The notes beneath the pieces are model-generated. The model searched no databases. It worked only from the letters and a program-made list of their open reading frames with translations, and was not told where the DNA came from. 51,814 nucleotides of DNA, taken from Betaproteobacteria bacterium (GTDB taxonomy: Bacteria > Pseudomonadota > Gammaproteobacteria > Burkholderiales > Rhodocyclaceae). The position numbers and the translations under genes are program-made. Below are positions 1 to 10,871 of the stretch, in pieces (position 1 is the first letter of the stretch; each line of letters starts with the position of its first letter). The stretch spans positions 1-51,814 of the forward strand of contig VGHJ01000018.1 of assembly GCA_016868295.1 (NCBI GenBank), given 5' to 3'.

Positions 1-4
1 TCTG

Positions 5-838
5 TCAAGTTTGATTGGTTAGACGCAGAATGTAGCCGCCCGACTTCTCGTCGCGCTGCAGTTCGAGCAGCTTGCGCGACTGCGCTTCCTCGAGCAGCTC
101 GCTGAAGGACTTGAAGCCGTAGTAGGACTCGCTGAAGCCGGGCTTGCGGCGCTTGAGGGCCTGCTTCACCATCGAGCCCCAGATCGGCTCGCCGGCGCCG
201 CGCTCGGCGACCAGCGCCTCGACGGTTTCCAGGGCGAGGTCGAGCGCTTCCTGCTTGCGGTCTTCCTCCTCGGCCGGCGCCTTGCTCTCCGGTTTCTGCG
301 CCCCCTTGGCGGCGGCCGGCTTGGCGGTGCGCTTCTTCGCCGCGCGCTTCTTCGTCTCCTCCTCGCGCACCAGATCGTCGTAGTAGATGAACTCGTCGCA
401 GTTGGCCATCAGCAGGTCGGAGGTCGACTTCTTCACGCCGACGCCGATCACCAGCTTGTTGTTCTCGCGCAGCTTGGAGACCAGCGGCGAGAAGTCGGAG
501 TCGCCGCTGATGATGACGAAGGTGTCGACGTGCGATTTCGTGTAGCAGAGGTCGAGGGCGTCCACCACCATGCGGATGTCGGCGGAGTTCTTGCCGGACT
601 GGCGCACATGGGGGATCTCGATCAGCTCGAAGGCGGCCTCGTGCATGGGCGCCTTGAACTCCTTGTAGCGCGCCCAGTCGCAGTAGGCCTTCTTGACGAC
701 GATGCTGCCCTTCAGCAGCAGGCGCTCGAGCACCTTGCGGATGTCGAACTGGGCGTACTTCGCTTCCTGCACGCCGAGGGCGATATTCTCGAAGTCGCAG
801 AACAGCGCCATGTTTTTTGTTTCGGTCTGCGCGGCCAT
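5..838 (-). CDS. NYN-domain protein with C-terminal OST-HTH/LOTUS domain
   Basis: A 277-residue protein of the LabA/DUF88 (NYN, PIN-like) family. Residues 10-155 form the NYN fold; the acidic residues expected to bind metal are visible at Asp15 (CDFEN), the NSADIRMVVDAL stretch near 92-98 and SGDSDF near 111-116. A Lys/Ala-rich linker (about 160-195) leads to a winged-helix OST-HTH/LOTUS-like domain (about 200-270). NYN proteins are presumed RNases and LOTUS domains bind RNA, so an RNA-processing role is likely, but the substrate is unknown. It starts at an ATG preceded by an AGGGAGCAAG ribosome-binding site and lies 11 bp downstream of the gltL start on the other side of the coupled importer genes, reading in the same direction. 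Confidence 0.85.
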   Translation of the reverse strand: MAAQTETKNMALFCDFENIALGVQEAKYAQFDIRKVLERLLLKGSIVVKKAYCDWARYKEFKAPMHEAAFELIEIPHVRQSGKNSADIRMVVDALDLCYTKSHVDTFVIISGDSDFSPLVSKLRENNKLVIGVGVKKSTSDLLMANCDEFIYYDDLVREEETKKRAAKKRTAKPAAAKGAQKPESKAPAEEEDRKQEALDLALETVEALVAERGAGEPIWGSMVKQALKRRKPGFSESYYGFKSFSELLEEAQSRKLLELQRDEKSGGYILRLTNQT

Positions 839-849
839 TTCTTGCTCCC

Positions 850-1584
850 TTAATGGTGGAGGATCTTGGAGAGGAACTGCTGTGCGCGCTCGGAGCGCGG
901 GCTGCCGAAGAAGGCGTCCTTCCTGTCGTCCTCGACGATTCTGCCCTGGTCCATGAAGACGACTCTGTGAGCCACTTTCCGCGCGAAGCCCATCTCGTGG
1001 GTCACCACCATCATGGTCATGCCTTCCTGGGCCAGCTCGACCATGACGTCGAGCACCTCGTTGATCATCTCCGGGTCGAGTGCCGAGGTCGGCTCGTCGA
1101 AGAGCATGCAGATCGGGTCCATGGAGAGCGCGCGGGCGATGGCGACGCGCTGCTGCTGGCCGCCGGAGAGCTGGCCGGGGAACTTGTCGGCATGCGCGCG
1201 CAGGCCGACGCGGTCGAGCAGCTTGAGGCCGCGGTCGCGCGCTTCCTCATTGCCGCGGCCGAGCACCTTGATCTGGGCGATGGCGAGGTTCTCGGTGATC
1301 GACATGTGCGGGAACAGCTCGAAGTGCTGGAACACCATGCCGACGCGGGCGCGCAGCTTCGGCAGGTCGGTCTTCGGGTCGCCGACGGAAATGCCGTTGA
1401 CGAGGACTTCGCCCTGCTGGAAGGGTTCCAGGCCGTTCACGCATTTGATGAGGGTCGACTTGCCGGAGCCGGAGGGGCCGCAAACGACGATCACCTCGCC
1501 TTTCTCGACCTGGGTTGTGCACTCCGCCAGTACCCGGAATTCCCCGTACCACTTGCTGACGTTCTTCATTTCGATCATGGGCAT
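850..1584 (-). CDS. gltL: Glutamate/aspartate ABC importer, ATP-binding protein
   Basis: A 244-residue cytoplasmic ATPase that powers polar amino-acid import with the two permeases upstream. Walker A (GPSGSGKST) lies at residues 36-44, the signature LSGGQQQR at 139-146, Walker B ([10 protein letters not shown]) at 161-170 and the switch His near 195. This is the compact form typical of GltL/GlnQ/HisP. It follows gltK by 13 bp, which fits transcription in the order gltI-gltJ-gltK-gltL. Glutamate/aspartate specificity is inferred from the binding protein and gene order. GlnQ-like specificity is the main alternative. Confidence 0.93.
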   Translation of the reverse strand: MPMIEMKNVSKWYGEFRVLAECTTQVEKGEVIVVCGPSGSGKSTLIKCVNGLEPFQQGEVLVNGISVGDPKTDLPKLRARVGMVFQHFELFPHMSITENLAIAQIKVLGRGNEEARDRGLKLLDRVGLRAHADKFPGQLSGGQQQRVAIARALSMDPICMLFDEPTSALDPEMINEVLDVMVELAQEGMTMMVVTHEMGFARKVAHRVVFMDQGRIVEDDRKDAFFGSPRSERAQQFLSKILHH

Positions 1585-1597
1585 GATGGCGTTCCGG

Positions 1598-2266
1598 CTA
1601 ACGGATGATGGCGATGCGCTGCTGCAGCTTTCGCACTAGCATCGACAGGCTGAAACAGATGGCGAAGTAGAGCGTAGCGGCGACGAGGTAGGTCTCCACC
1701 GGGCGGTTGAAGTTCTTGCCGGCGACCTCGAAGCCCTTGAGCAGATCGTAGGCGCCGATGGCGTACACGAGCGAAGTGTCCTGGAACAGGATGATGGTCT
1801 GGGTCAGCAGCACCGGCAGCATGTTGCGGAAGGCCTGCGGCAGCACGATGAGGCGCATGGTCTGTCCGTAGTTCATGCCGAGGGCGTAGCCGGCGGCGAC
1901 CTGGCCCTTCGGGATGCTCTGGATGCCGGCGCGCATGATCTCCGAGTAGTAGGCCGCCTCGAACAGGGTGAACGTGATGACGGCCGACATCTCGGCGCCG
2001 AGCGGGCGGCCGATGACCAGCGGGATGAGCAGGAAGAACCACAGGATCACCATCACCAGCGGGATGCTGCGCATGGTGTTCACGTAGGCGGCGGCGGGCA
2101 GCGCCAGCCACGGCCGGCTGGAGAGGCGCATCAGCGCCAGCACGGTGCCCAGGGCGATGCCGCCGAGCATGGCGACGAGCGTGAGCTGCAGCGAGAAGGC
2201 GAAGCCCTTCAGCACGTAGCTGGAAATGATTTGCGGCGTGAGGAAGGCGAAATCGAGGTTGAGCAT
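1598..2266 (-). CDS. gltK: Glutamate/aspartate ABC importer permease GltK
   Basis: A 222-residue inner-membrane permease of the HisMQ family, starting MLNLDFAF. The start codon overlaps the gltJ stop by one base (TGATG), so translation is probably coupled to gltJ. It has about five membrane helices and the EAA-type loop ([22 protein letters not shown]) that docks to the ATPase. The open frame continues upstream as far as 3082, but that extension only reads through gltJ in another frame and is not used. It forms a heterodimer with GltJ in the family. Confidence 0.92.
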   Translation of the reverse strand: MLNLDFAFLTPQIISSYVLKGFAFSLQLTLVAMLGGIALGTVLALMRLSSRPWLALPAAAYVNTMRSIPLVMVILWFFLLIPLVIGRPLGAEMSAVITFTLFEAAYYSEIMRAGIQSIPKGQVAAGYALGMNYGQTMRLIVLPQAFRNMLPVLLTQTIILFQDTSLVYAIGAYDLLKGFEVAGKNFNRPVETYLVAATLYFAICFSLSMLVRKLQQRIAIIR

Positions 2267-3009
2267 CAGTGGCCACCCCCGATCATGCCCGGCACGCGCA
2301 CCCGCGCCTCGATGAAATGGAACGCCCGGTTGAGGGCGAAGGCTGTGATGAAATACAGGCCGGTGACGGACAGGTAAATCTCGATGCCGCGTGCCGTCTC
2401 CTCCTGCGCCTGCAGGGCGAACAGCGTCAGCTCGGAGATGCTCACGGCGAAGGCCACCGAGGAGTTCTTCACGATGTTCATCGCCTCGCTGGTGAGCGGC
2501 GGGATGACGATGCGGAAGGCCATCGGCAGCAGCACGTGGCGGTAGGTCTGCGGCAGGGTGAATCCCATCGCCAGCCCGGCCATGCGCTGGCCGCGCGGCA
2601 GCGACTGGATGCCTGCTTTCACCTGCTCGGAGATGCGCGCCGAGGTGAACAGGCCCAGCCCGAGCACCACCAGCAGGAAGCTCGGCACGCCGCGCAGCGG
2701 CGGGATCAGCGCCGGCACGACGTGGTACCAGAGGAAGATCTGCACCAGCAGGGGGATGTTGCGGAAGAGTTCCGTCCATGCGTTGCCGGCGAGCACCAGG
2801 CCGCGGTTCGGCGTCGTGCGCAGGATGCCCATGAGGGAACCGAAGACCAGCGCCACGATGAGGGCCAGCAGCGACACCGACAGCGTCCAGCCCCAGGCCG
2901 AGAACAGCCAGTCGAGGTAGGTGACGTCGCCGGCGCCGCCGAAGCAGCGCGACACGATCTCGCCGTCGATGGTGTCCTTGCAGAAGACCTGCCAGTCCCA
3001 GGTGGACAT
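2266..3009 (-). CDS. gltJ: Glutamate/aspartate ABC importer permease GltJ
   Basis: A 247-residue inner-membrane permease of the HisMQ family. A periplasmic segment of about 35 residues (with CFGG) precedes the first strong membrane helix, as in GltJ of other proteobacteria. The EAA loop reads SEQVKAGIQSLPRGQRMAGLAMG. It is separated from the binding-protein gene upstream by 118 bp holding two strong hairpins, and it overlaps gltK by one base. It should pair with GltK to form the membrane channel. Confidence 0.92.
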   Translation of the reverse strand: MSTWDWQVFCKDTIDGEIVSRCFGGAGDVTYLDWLFSAWGWTLSVSLLALIVALVFGSLMGILRTTPNRGLVLAGNAWTELFRNIPLLVQIFLWYHVVPALIPPLRGVPSFLLVVLGLGLFTSARISEQVKAGIQSLPRGQRMAGLAMGFTLPQTYRHVLLPMAFRIVIPPLTSEAMNIVKNSSVAFAVSISELTLFALQAQEETARGIEIYLSVTGLYFITAFALNRAFHFIEARVRVPGMIGGGH

Positions 3010-3027
3010 GATGCTCCGCTGGTTGCC

Positions 3028-3120
3028 CCCTCTCCCCGCGGCTGCGGGGAGAGGGCTGGGGAGAGGGGCTGCAGCCTGCCACCCTTTCCCCCGGCCCCTC
3101 TCCCGCAGGCGGGAGAGGGG
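3028..3120. repeat. Two GC-rich REP-like hairpins between gltI and gltJ
   Basis: Two palindromes with perfect 12-bp stems: 3028-3039 pairs with 3044-3055 (4-base loop), and 3095-3106 pairs with 3109-3120 (2-base loop). Each is a CCCTCTCCC/GGGAGAGGG type repeat. Neither has a T-run, so they are not classical terminators. Hairpins at this place in importer operons are known to protect the upstream binding-protein mRNA, which would raise GltI over the permeases; that role is inferred here. A related palindrome lies inside the formate dehydrogenase gene at 33946-33973. Confidence 0.8.
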
Positions 3121-3127
3121 AGAGAGG

Positions 3128-4042
3128 TCACTTCTTCGCGTAGTCTTCCATCGGCTTGTCGTTGGGGTTGGCCCAGGCGGCCCTGGTGGCTTCCGATGCC
3201 GGCAGGCCGATGCGGGTGTTGGCCGGCGGGATCGGCTGCATGAACCACTTGTCGTAGATCTTCGCCATTTCGCCCGAGGCCATCAGCGCCTTGAGGCTGT
3301 CGTCCACCGTCTTCTTGAAGGCCGGGTCGTCCTTGCGGATCATGATGGCGATCGGCTCGACCGAGAGCACTTCGCCGACGATCTTGAAATCCGCCGGGTT
3401 CTTCGCCTTGGCGATGTTGCCGGCGAGAATCTGGCCGTCCATGACGAAGGCCTCGGCGCGGCCGGATTCCAGCAGCAGGAAGCTGTCGGCGTGGTCCTTG
3501 CCGAACACCTCCTTGAAGTCCATGCCGGTGGCGCGCTCGTGCTTGCGCAGATGCTGCACCGACGTCGTGCCGGTCGTGGTGGCGACGTTCTTGCCGTTCA
3601 GCTGGGCGATCGAACCGATGCCGGAATTGGCTTTCACGGCGATGCGGACTTCCTCGACGTAGGTGGTGACGGCGAAGGCGACATCCTTCTGGCGCGCGGC
3701 GTTGTTGGTGGTCGAGCCGCATTCGATGTCCACCGTGCCGTTCTGCACCAGCGGGATGCGGTTCTGCGAGGTGACCGGCTGGTACTTGATGTCGAGCTTC
3801 GCCAGCCCGAGCTGCTTCTGCACGTCGGCCAGCGCGCGCTGGCACAGTTCGACGTGGAAGCCGGCGAACTTGCCGTCGCCCACGGTGAAGGACAGGCCGC
3901 CGGAGGATTCGCGCACGCCCATGGTGGCGCTGCCGCCGTCCTTGATCTTCTTCAGCGTGCCGCCGTCCTGCGACAGGGCGGGCAGGGCGGCAAGCAGGCT
4001 GGCGGCAAAAGTCAGTCCCTGCAGTACGGCGATTGGTTTCAT
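3128..4042 (-). CDS. gltI: Glutamate/aspartate-binding periplasmic protein
   Basis: A 304-residue family 3 solute-binding protein. Residues 1-25 form a Sec signal peptide (MKPIAVLQ...ALPALSQ), so it acts in the periplasm and delivers ligand to GltJK. The stretch CGSTTNNAARQKDVAF is characteristic of GltI-type proteins. The ATG at 4042 has a strong GGAGGAG ribosome-binding site. It is the first gene of the gltIJKL operon, with a good promoter just upstream. Part of its signal-peptide coding region is one copy of the dispersed AAAGTCAGTC repeat. Confidence 0.93.
   Translation of the reverse strand: MKPIAVLQGLTFAASLLAALPALSQDGGTLKKIKDGGSATMGVRESSGGLSFTVGDGKFAGFHVELCQRALADVQKQLGLAKLDIKYQPVTSQNRIPLVQNGTVDIECGSTTNNAARQKDVAFAVTTYVEEVRIAVKANSGIGSIAQLNGKNVATTTGTTSVQHLRKHERATGMDFKEVFGKDHADSFLLLESGRAEAFVMDGQILAGNIAKAKNPADFKIVGEVLSVEPIAIMIRKDDPAFKKTVDDSLKALMASGEMAKIYDKWFMQPIPPANTRIGLPASEATRAAWANPNDKPMEDYAKK
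4004..4036 (+). repeat. Dispersed AAAGTCAGTC repeat, copy 1
   Basis: The core AAAAGTCAGTC is at 4007-4017 on the plus strand, followed by a CTGCAGTACGGCGATTGG tail. It lies inside the signal-peptide codons of gltI (antisense to that gene). Seven further copies are listed; see the finding on this repeat. Confidence 0.8.
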
Positions 4043-4078
4043 GGTGGTCTCCTCCGGGTGGGTTGTTTTGGAGCGGGC

Positions 4079-4103
4079 ATTCTATGCCAGGCCAGACGGT
4101 TTG

Positions 4104-4107
<4 letters not shown>
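4079..4107 (-). promoter_or_regulatory. Predicted sigma-70 promoter of gltIJKL
   Basis: On the minus strand a -35 TTAACA (4107-4102) and a -10 TAGAAT (4084-4079) are spaced by 17 bp, about 37 bp before the gltI start. The -35 box overlaps the stop codon of the upstream ABC exporter gene, so the importer operon probably has its own promoter. Confidence 0.6.
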
Positions 4108-5906
<1,799 letters not shown>

Positions 5907-5954
5907 CCTCGCATTCTAAAGGATGCGCCCAGGCGGACGTGAGCCGCAGCCATC

Positions 5955-7586
5955 CTATCCGACTCGGCCCGGGCGGTCGGTCAGGGTGAAGCAAAAAGTC
6001 GCGCCCCTTCCCGGCGCGGCGTCGGCCCAGACTTCGCCGCCGTGGCGCCGGATCACCTGATCGACAATGGTCAGGCCGAGGCCCGTCCCTTCAAAATCGC
6101 GCCGGTCGTGCAGGCGAACAAAGGGGCCGAACAGCTTCTTGGCATTGGCCATGTCGAAGCCGACTCCGTTGTCCCGGACGTAGTAGACGCGTTTCCCGCG
6201 CTCGTCGCGGGAGCCGAACTCGATGCGCGGCTTGTCGACCTTGCTCGAATACTTCAAGGCGTTCCGCAACAGATTCTCGAGTGCGCAGCGCAACAGGCCG
6301 GCATCGGCGCAGGCTTCCACATGCTCGGCAATCTGCCAGTCGGCGCGGCATGCGGGCTCTGCAGCAACGATGTCGGCCACGATCTCGCGGGCTATTTGCG
6401 ACAGGCTGGTGCGTCCGGCCTGCAGTGCGCCTTGGCCGACGCGGGAAAGCGCCAGTAGGTCGTCGATGATATTCGACATGCGACCGAGCGTGCCGCCGAT
6501 GCGGGCAAACAGGGCGCGGCTGGTTTCGTCGAGGGGCCCCGGCAACTCCTCGCGCAACATGCCCAGGTAACCCCCGATCGCCCGCATCGGCGCGCGCAGG
6601 TCATGCGACACCGATGAGTTGAAGGCCGCCAGCTGGCGGTTCGCCGCTTCGAGCTCCGTCGTCCGGGCGGCGACACGCCGCTCGAGCTCGGCGTTCAGGC
6701 TGCGGATCGCGTCTTCGGCCTTCTTGTGGCTTGTGATATCGATGAAGGCCGAGACGAAGCCGGCGGAAAGTCCGTCGAGGGAAATCGGGCGTCCGATGAT
6801 GTCGAGCACGGTGCCATCCGGTCGGGTGCGGGTGAAATGGTGGGGCTCGAAACGGCGCATCAGGGCAAGCCGTTCCTCGGTGAGGGCGTCGGCGTCGCCG
6901 GCGCCGTATTCGCCGCGGCGGGCGTTGTAGCGAATGAGCTCATCGTAGCGACCGTTGTCGGCCAGATCCCTGGGCAGATCCAGCAGATCGAGGAACGCCT
7001 GGTTGTACAAAACCAGTCCGAGCGTGTCGTCGACAACACTGATGCCGTGAGGCAGGTTGTCCAGGACGGCACGCAGGTAGGTGGCGAAGCGGATGGCTTC
7101 GCGCTCCGCCCGTTTTCGGTCGGAGATGTCATTGCAAAGGACGACGAAACCGCCCTCCGGCAGTGGTTGGCCACGGACTTCGAGCGCGATCCCGTCGGGC
7201 CGGACGCGCTCGAAGATAAAGGGCTCACGGCGGCTGAATCGGGCGAGGATTTCGTCGGCTGCGCCTTCGGGCTTGTCCGCTCCGAAATCGCCGCGCGCGA
7301 GGTTGAAGCGGATCAGCTCCTCCAGGTGTGCCTTGCCCGGCCACAAGAGTTCCTCCGGATAGTCGAGCAGACGCTTGAATCGCTGGTTCCACACGATCAC
7401 GTTGCCTTCGACATCCACCAGCGACACGCCGCTCGGCAGGAACTCGATGATCATCTTCAGGTAATCGGCGAGTTCGCGGTCGCTCGGCGAAATCGGGGCC
7501 GGCGGTCCGCTGTCGTACCGTGCCCTGTCGGAGGGTGAGCCCATGGCCGATTCCAAGAAGAGTAATGTTATTTTAGACATCAACAT
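5955..7586 (-). CDS. PAS-domain sensor histidine kinase (orphan)
   Basis: A protein of up to 543 residues with no clear membrane segment. Two PAS_7-type domains lie at about 42-160 and 168-287. A short coiled coil (about 288-322) leads to the HisKA H-box (SSVSHDLRAPMRA, His328), then the N-box (ENLLRNALKY) and the ATP-lid glycines (GTGLGLTIV). The start is uncertain: ATG at 7586 or 7580, or at 7544 (MGSPSD), and none has a good ribosome-binding site. There is no receiver gene next to it, so the partner is unknown. It is divergent from the TetR regulator, with an AT-rich spacer of about 160 bp between them. Confidence 0.87.
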   Translation of the reverse strand: MLMSKITLLFLESAMGSPSDRARYDSGPPAPISPSDRELADYLKMIIEFLPSGVSLVDVEGNVIVWNQRFKRLLDYPEELLWPGKAHLEELIRFNLARGDFGADKPEGAADEILARFSRREPFIFERVRPDGIALEVRGQPLPEGGFVVLCNDISDRKRAEREAIRFATYLRAVLDNLPHGISVVDDTLGLVLYNQAFLDLLDLPRDLADNGRYDELIRYNARRGEYGAGDADALTEERLALMRRFEPHHFTRTRPDGTVLDIIGRPISLDGLSAGFVSAFIDITSHKKAEDAIRSLNAELERRVAARTTELEAANRQLAAFNSSVSHDLRAPMRAIGGYLGMLREELPGPLDETSRALFARIGGTLGRMSNIIDDLLALSRVGQGALQAGRTSLSQIAREIVADIVAAEPACRADWQIAEHVEACADAGLLRCALENLLRNALKYSSKVDKPRIEFGSRDERGKRVYYVRDNGVGFDMANAKKLFGPFVRLHDRRDFEGTGLGLTIVDQVIRRHGGEVWADAAPGRGATFCFTLTDRPGRVG

Positions 7587-7680
7587 TCACATTTGTCGCC
7601 TCGCTGCACGTATCAAATTATTCGATGAATTCGCCGCGGAAGTCTGATTGGTCGCCGCTGCCTAATTGCCCCGAGGGTGC

Positions 7681-7708
7681 TTGACAGGGGGGGCGATCAA
7701 CGTATTAT
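7681..7708 (+). promoter_or_regulatory. Consensus sigma-70 promoter of the fad operon
   Basis: A perfect -35 TTGACA (7681-7686) and a -10 TATTAT (7703-7708) are spaced by 16 bp, in an AT-rich stretch rare for this genome. It reads toward the TetR regulator gene at 7746. The operator at 7711-7728 covers the expected start of transcription. Confidence 0.8.
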
Positions 7709-7710
7709 GA

Positions 7711-7728
7711 TTCAAACAACCGTTTGAA
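7711..7728. promoter_or_regulatory. PsrA-type operator
   Basis: The sequence TTCAAACAACCGTTTGAA has perfect 7-bp arms around a 4-base centre. It contains CAAAC-N4-GTTTG, the form described for PsrA boxes of Pseudomonas. It sits directly after the -10 box, so binding should block initiation and make the regulator autorepress together with the fad genes. Confidence 0.75.
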
Positions 7729-7745
7729 ACGAGCGTTCCCTTTTT

Positions 7746-8447
7746 ATGACGCGAACCGCCGATCTCCGGCAGCACACCGATACCCGCGAGCGCATCCTCG
7801 ACGCCGCCGAGTCCCTCTTCGTCGATCACGGCTTCGAGGCGACTTCGATGCGCATGATCACCGGCCGCGCCGGCGTCAACCTGGCTTCCATCAATTACCA
7901 CTTCGGCAGCAAGGATGCCCTCATCCAGAACGTCTTCCGCCGTCGCCTGACCTGGCTCAACCAGGAGCGTCTGCACGCGCTCGACCGTTTCGAGGCCGAG
8001 GCGAAGGGTGCGCCGTTGAAGCCGCACCAGATCGTCGAGGCCTTCTTCGGCGTTTCGCTGTGCATGGCGGCCGACACCGAGCGTGGCGGCCATACCTTCA
8101 TGCGCCTGCTCGGCCGCACCTACACCGAGCCGACCGCCTTCGTACGCCAGTTCCTCGCCGAGGAGTACGCCGTCGTCGTGCCGCGCTTCAAGCAGGCGCT
8201 GCTCCGCTCGCTGCCGGACGTGCCGCCCGATGAGATCCTCTGGCGCTTCCATTTCATGCTGGGCGCCATGTCCTACGCCATCGCCGGGACGGACGCCCTG
8301 CAGCTGATGGCCGAATACGAACTCGAAGAGACGGATCCCGAGGCGCTTTCGCGCCGCCTGATGCCCTTCCTGCTCGGCGGACTGCGTGCGCCACTCGCCG
8401 GGCACGCGGGCAAGGCGAAGGAAAAGGGCTCGCGCCGCGCCGTCTGA
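7746..8447 (+). CDS. psrA: TetR-family regulator of fatty-acid degradation, PsrA-like
   Basis: A 233-residue regulator. The N-terminal TetR helix-turn-helix (about residues 14-60) includes GVNLASINYHFGSKDALI, very close to the recognition region of PsrA. The C-terminal part would bind a long-chain acyl ligand. The ATG has only a weak ribosome-binding site. It is the first gene of an apparent operon with fadE and the other beta-oxidation genes, and a PsrA-type box lies in its promoter. The inferred logic is repression released by acyl-CoA or fatty acid. A different ligand is possible because the effector domain is less conserved. Confidence 0.82.
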   Translation: MTRTADLRQHTDTRERILDAAESLFVDHGFEATSMRMITGRAGVNLASINYHFGSKDALIQNVFRRRLTWLNQERLHALDRFEAEAKGAPLKPHQIVEAFFGVSLCMAADTERGGHTFMRLLGRTYTEPTAFVRQFLAEEYAVVVPRFKQALLRSLPDVPPDEILWRFHFMLGAMSYAIAGTDALQLMAEYELEETDPEALSRRLMPFLLGGLRAPLAGHAGKAKEKGSRRAV

Positions 8448-8530
8448 GCTAAGGCCGCCGCCGCCGTTAATAAACAAAGCAGTACCACCACAAGGCGGGC
8501 CGACCGCCGGAGAAGTGAAAGGAGAACAGC

Positions 8531-10858
8531 ATGACCTGGACATTGCTCATCGCACTGCCGCTGGCGGCCCTCGTGGCGCTCTTCGCCGTGCCGCCGCTGC
8601 GCCGTGCCGCCGTGACGCGGCCGATCTTCGCCGCCTATCGCAGGATGCTGCCGCAGATGTCGCAGACCGAGAAGGAAGCGCTCGAGGCCGGCACCGTCTG
8701 GTGGGAAGGCGAGCTCTTCCATGGCCATCCCGACTGGGAGAAGCTGCTCGCCTACCCGCAGCCGAAGCTCAGCGCCGAGGAGCGTTCATTCCTCGCCAAC
8801 GAGACCGAGGATCTGTGCAGCCTCACCGACGACTGGGTGTCCTCGCACTACGACCACGACCTCTCGCCGCAGGCCTGGCAATACCTGAAGGAGAAGGGCT
8901 TCCTCGGCATGATCATCCCGAAGAAGTACGGCGGCCTGGAATTCTCCGCCTACGCCCACTCGCAGGTGGTGACCAAGCTGTCGACGCGCTGCGCCGCCAC
9001 GGCGGTGTCGGTGATGGTGCCCAACTCCCTCGGCCCGGCCGAGCTGCTGCTGCACTACGGCACCGAGGAGCAGAAGAGCCACTACCTGCCGCGCCTGGCC
9101 AAGGGCCTCGACATCCCCTGCTTCGCGCTGACCAGCCCCTGGGCCGGCTCGGACGCCGCCTCGATCCCCGACCAGGGCATCGTCTGCCGCGGCATGTGGC
9201 AGGGCCGCGAGGTCGTCGGCATGCGCGTCACCTGGGACAAGCGCTACATCACCCTGGCGCCGGTTGCCACGGTAGTCGGCCTCGCCTTCCGCCTGTTCGA
9301 TCCGGAACACCTGCTCGGCGAGACCGAGGATCTCGGCATCACCTGCGCGCTGGTGCCGCACAATCATCCCGGCGTGGAAACCGGGCGCCGCCACTTCCCG
9401 CTCAACGCCCCCTGGCACAACGGCCCGACGCGCGGCAAGGACGTCTTCATGCCGCTCGATTTCATCATCGGCGGGCCGGCGCTGGCCGGCCAGGGCTGGC
9501 GCATGCTGATGGAGTGCCTCGCTGCCGGCCGCTCGATCTCGCTGCCCGGTTCCAACACCGGCATGCAGAAGCTGGCCGTGCGCACGGTGGGCGGCTACGC
9601 CCGCGTGCGCAACCAGTTCAAGACGGCGATCGGCAAGTTCGAGGGCATCCAGGAGCCGCTGGCGCGCATGGGCGGCAACCTCTACCTGTGCGACGCGGCG
9701 CGTACCATGACCGCCGCCGCGATCGACCTGGGCGAGAAGCCCTCGGTGGTCTCCGCCATCGTCAAGTACCACGTCACCGAGCGTGCGCGCCAGTCGATGA
9801 ACGACGGCATGGACATTCTCGGCGGCAAGGGCATCTGCCTCGGCCCGTCCAATTTCCTCGGCCGCGCCTATCAGCAGATCCCGGTCGGCATCACCGTAGA
9901 GGGCGCCAACATCCTGACGCGCAGCCTGATCATCTTCGGCCAGGGCGCCATCCGCTGCCATCCCTACGTGCTGGCCGAGATGCAGGCGGCGCAGAAGGAC
10001 GACCTGGTCGCCTTCGACCGCGCGCTCTTCGCCCACATCGGCCATACGGTCGGGAACGGTCTGCGCGCCTTTTTCACCGGTATCACCGGCTCGCATTTCG
10101 TGCGCGTGCCGGCCAACGTCGCGCCCGAGACGCGCCGCTACTACCAGCAGCTGACGCGCTTTTCCGCCTCGTTCGCCTTTCTTGCCGACATTTCCATGCT
10201 GGTGATGGGCGGCGACCTGAAGCGCAAGGAGAAGCTCTCGGCGCGCATGGGCGACATCCTCTCGCTGATGTACCTCTCCTCGGCGGTGCTCAAGCGCTAC
10301 GAGTCGGAAGGCCGCCAGCAGGCCGATGCGCCGCTCATGCACTGGGCGATGTGGGACGCGATGTTCAAGGCGCAGAACGCCTTCGAGGGCGTGGTTTCCA
10401 ACTTCCCCAACCGCTTCGTGTCGACCTTCCTGCGCCGGACCATCTTCCCGCTCGGCCGGCCCTACGTGGTGCCGTCCGACCGCCTCGGCGGCCAGGTGGC
10501 GGATCTCCTCATCGCCCCCTCGGCGACGCGCGACCGCCTCACGGCGGACATGTACATCCCGCGCGACGAGAACGATCCGGTCGGCGTCATCGAACTGGCG
10601 CTGGAGGCCACCCTCAAGGCCGAGGCCATCCAGGCCAAGATCCGCGCCGCGCAGAAGACCGGTGTGCTCTCGGGCCGCACGGCGCAGGAGATCGCCCGTT
10701 CGGCCCTGGAGAAGAAGGTCATCACCGCTGACGAGCACGCCCAGCTCGAGCGCGCCCACCAGCTCACCGCCAACGTGATCAAGGTGGACGATTTCCCCTT
10801 CGACCTCGGCCTGCAGCGCAGCGAGCCGAAGCCCGTCGCGCACCGCGCCGCCGCATAA
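8531..10858 (+). CDS. fadE: Acyl-CoA dehydrogenase FadE
   Basis: A 775-residue acyl-CoA dehydrogenase of the large FadE type (E. coli FadE is about 814). It catalyses the first beta-oxidation step, making the trans-2-enoyl-CoA. The hydrophobic N-terminus (about 1-25) suggests membrane association. The flavin dehydrogenase core (GLDIPCFALTSPWAGSDAAS and the following sheet domain) and the C-terminal extension specific to FadE are present. The ATG has an excellent AAAGGAGAA ribosome-binding site. The 83-bp gap to the regulator has no clear terminator or second PsrA box, so co-transcription is likely. Confidence 0.94.
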   Translation: MTWTLLIALPLAALVALFAVPPLRRAAVTRPIFAAYRRMLPQMSQTEKEALEAGTVWWEGELFHGHPDWEKLLAYPQPKLSAEERSFLANETEDLCSLTDDWVSSHYDHDLSPQAWQYLKEKGFLGMIIPKKYGGLEFSAYAHSQVVTKLSTRCAATAVSVMVPNSLGPAELLLHYGTEEQKSHYLPRLAKGLDIPCFALTSPWAGSDAASIPDQGIVCRGMWQGREVVGMRVTWDKRYITLAPVATVVGLAFRLFDPEHLLGETEDLGITCALVPHNHPGVETGRRHFPLNAPWHNGPTRGKDVFMPLDFIIGGPALAGQGWRMLMECLAAGRSISLPGSNTGMQKLAVRTVGGYARVRNQFKTAIGKFEGIQEPLARMGGNLYLCDAARTMTAAAIDLGEKPSVVSAIVKYHVTERARQSMNDGMDILGGKGICLGPSNFLGRAYQQIPVGITVEGANILTRSLIIFGQGAIRCHPYVLAEMQAAQKDDLVAFDRALFAHIGHTVGNGLRAFFTGITGSHFVRVPANVAPETRRYYQQLTRFSASFAFLADISMLVMGGDLKRKEKLSARMGDILSLMYLSSAVLKRYESEGRQQADAPLMHWAMWDAMFKAQNAFEGVVSNFPNRFVSTFLRRTIFPLGRPYVVPSDRLGGQVADLLIAPSATRDRLTADMYIPRDENDPVGVIELALEATLKAEAIQAKIRAAQKTGVLSGRTAQEIARSALEKKVITADEHAQLERAHQLTANVIKVDDFPFDLGLQRSEPKPVAHRAAA

Positions 10859-10871
10859 GGAGAATTGAATC

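Noticed and set aside
8448..8530. Second PsrA operator in front of fadE
   Set aside because: The gap has no CAAAC-N4-GTTTG sequence, so fadE is taken to be read from the upstream promoter.
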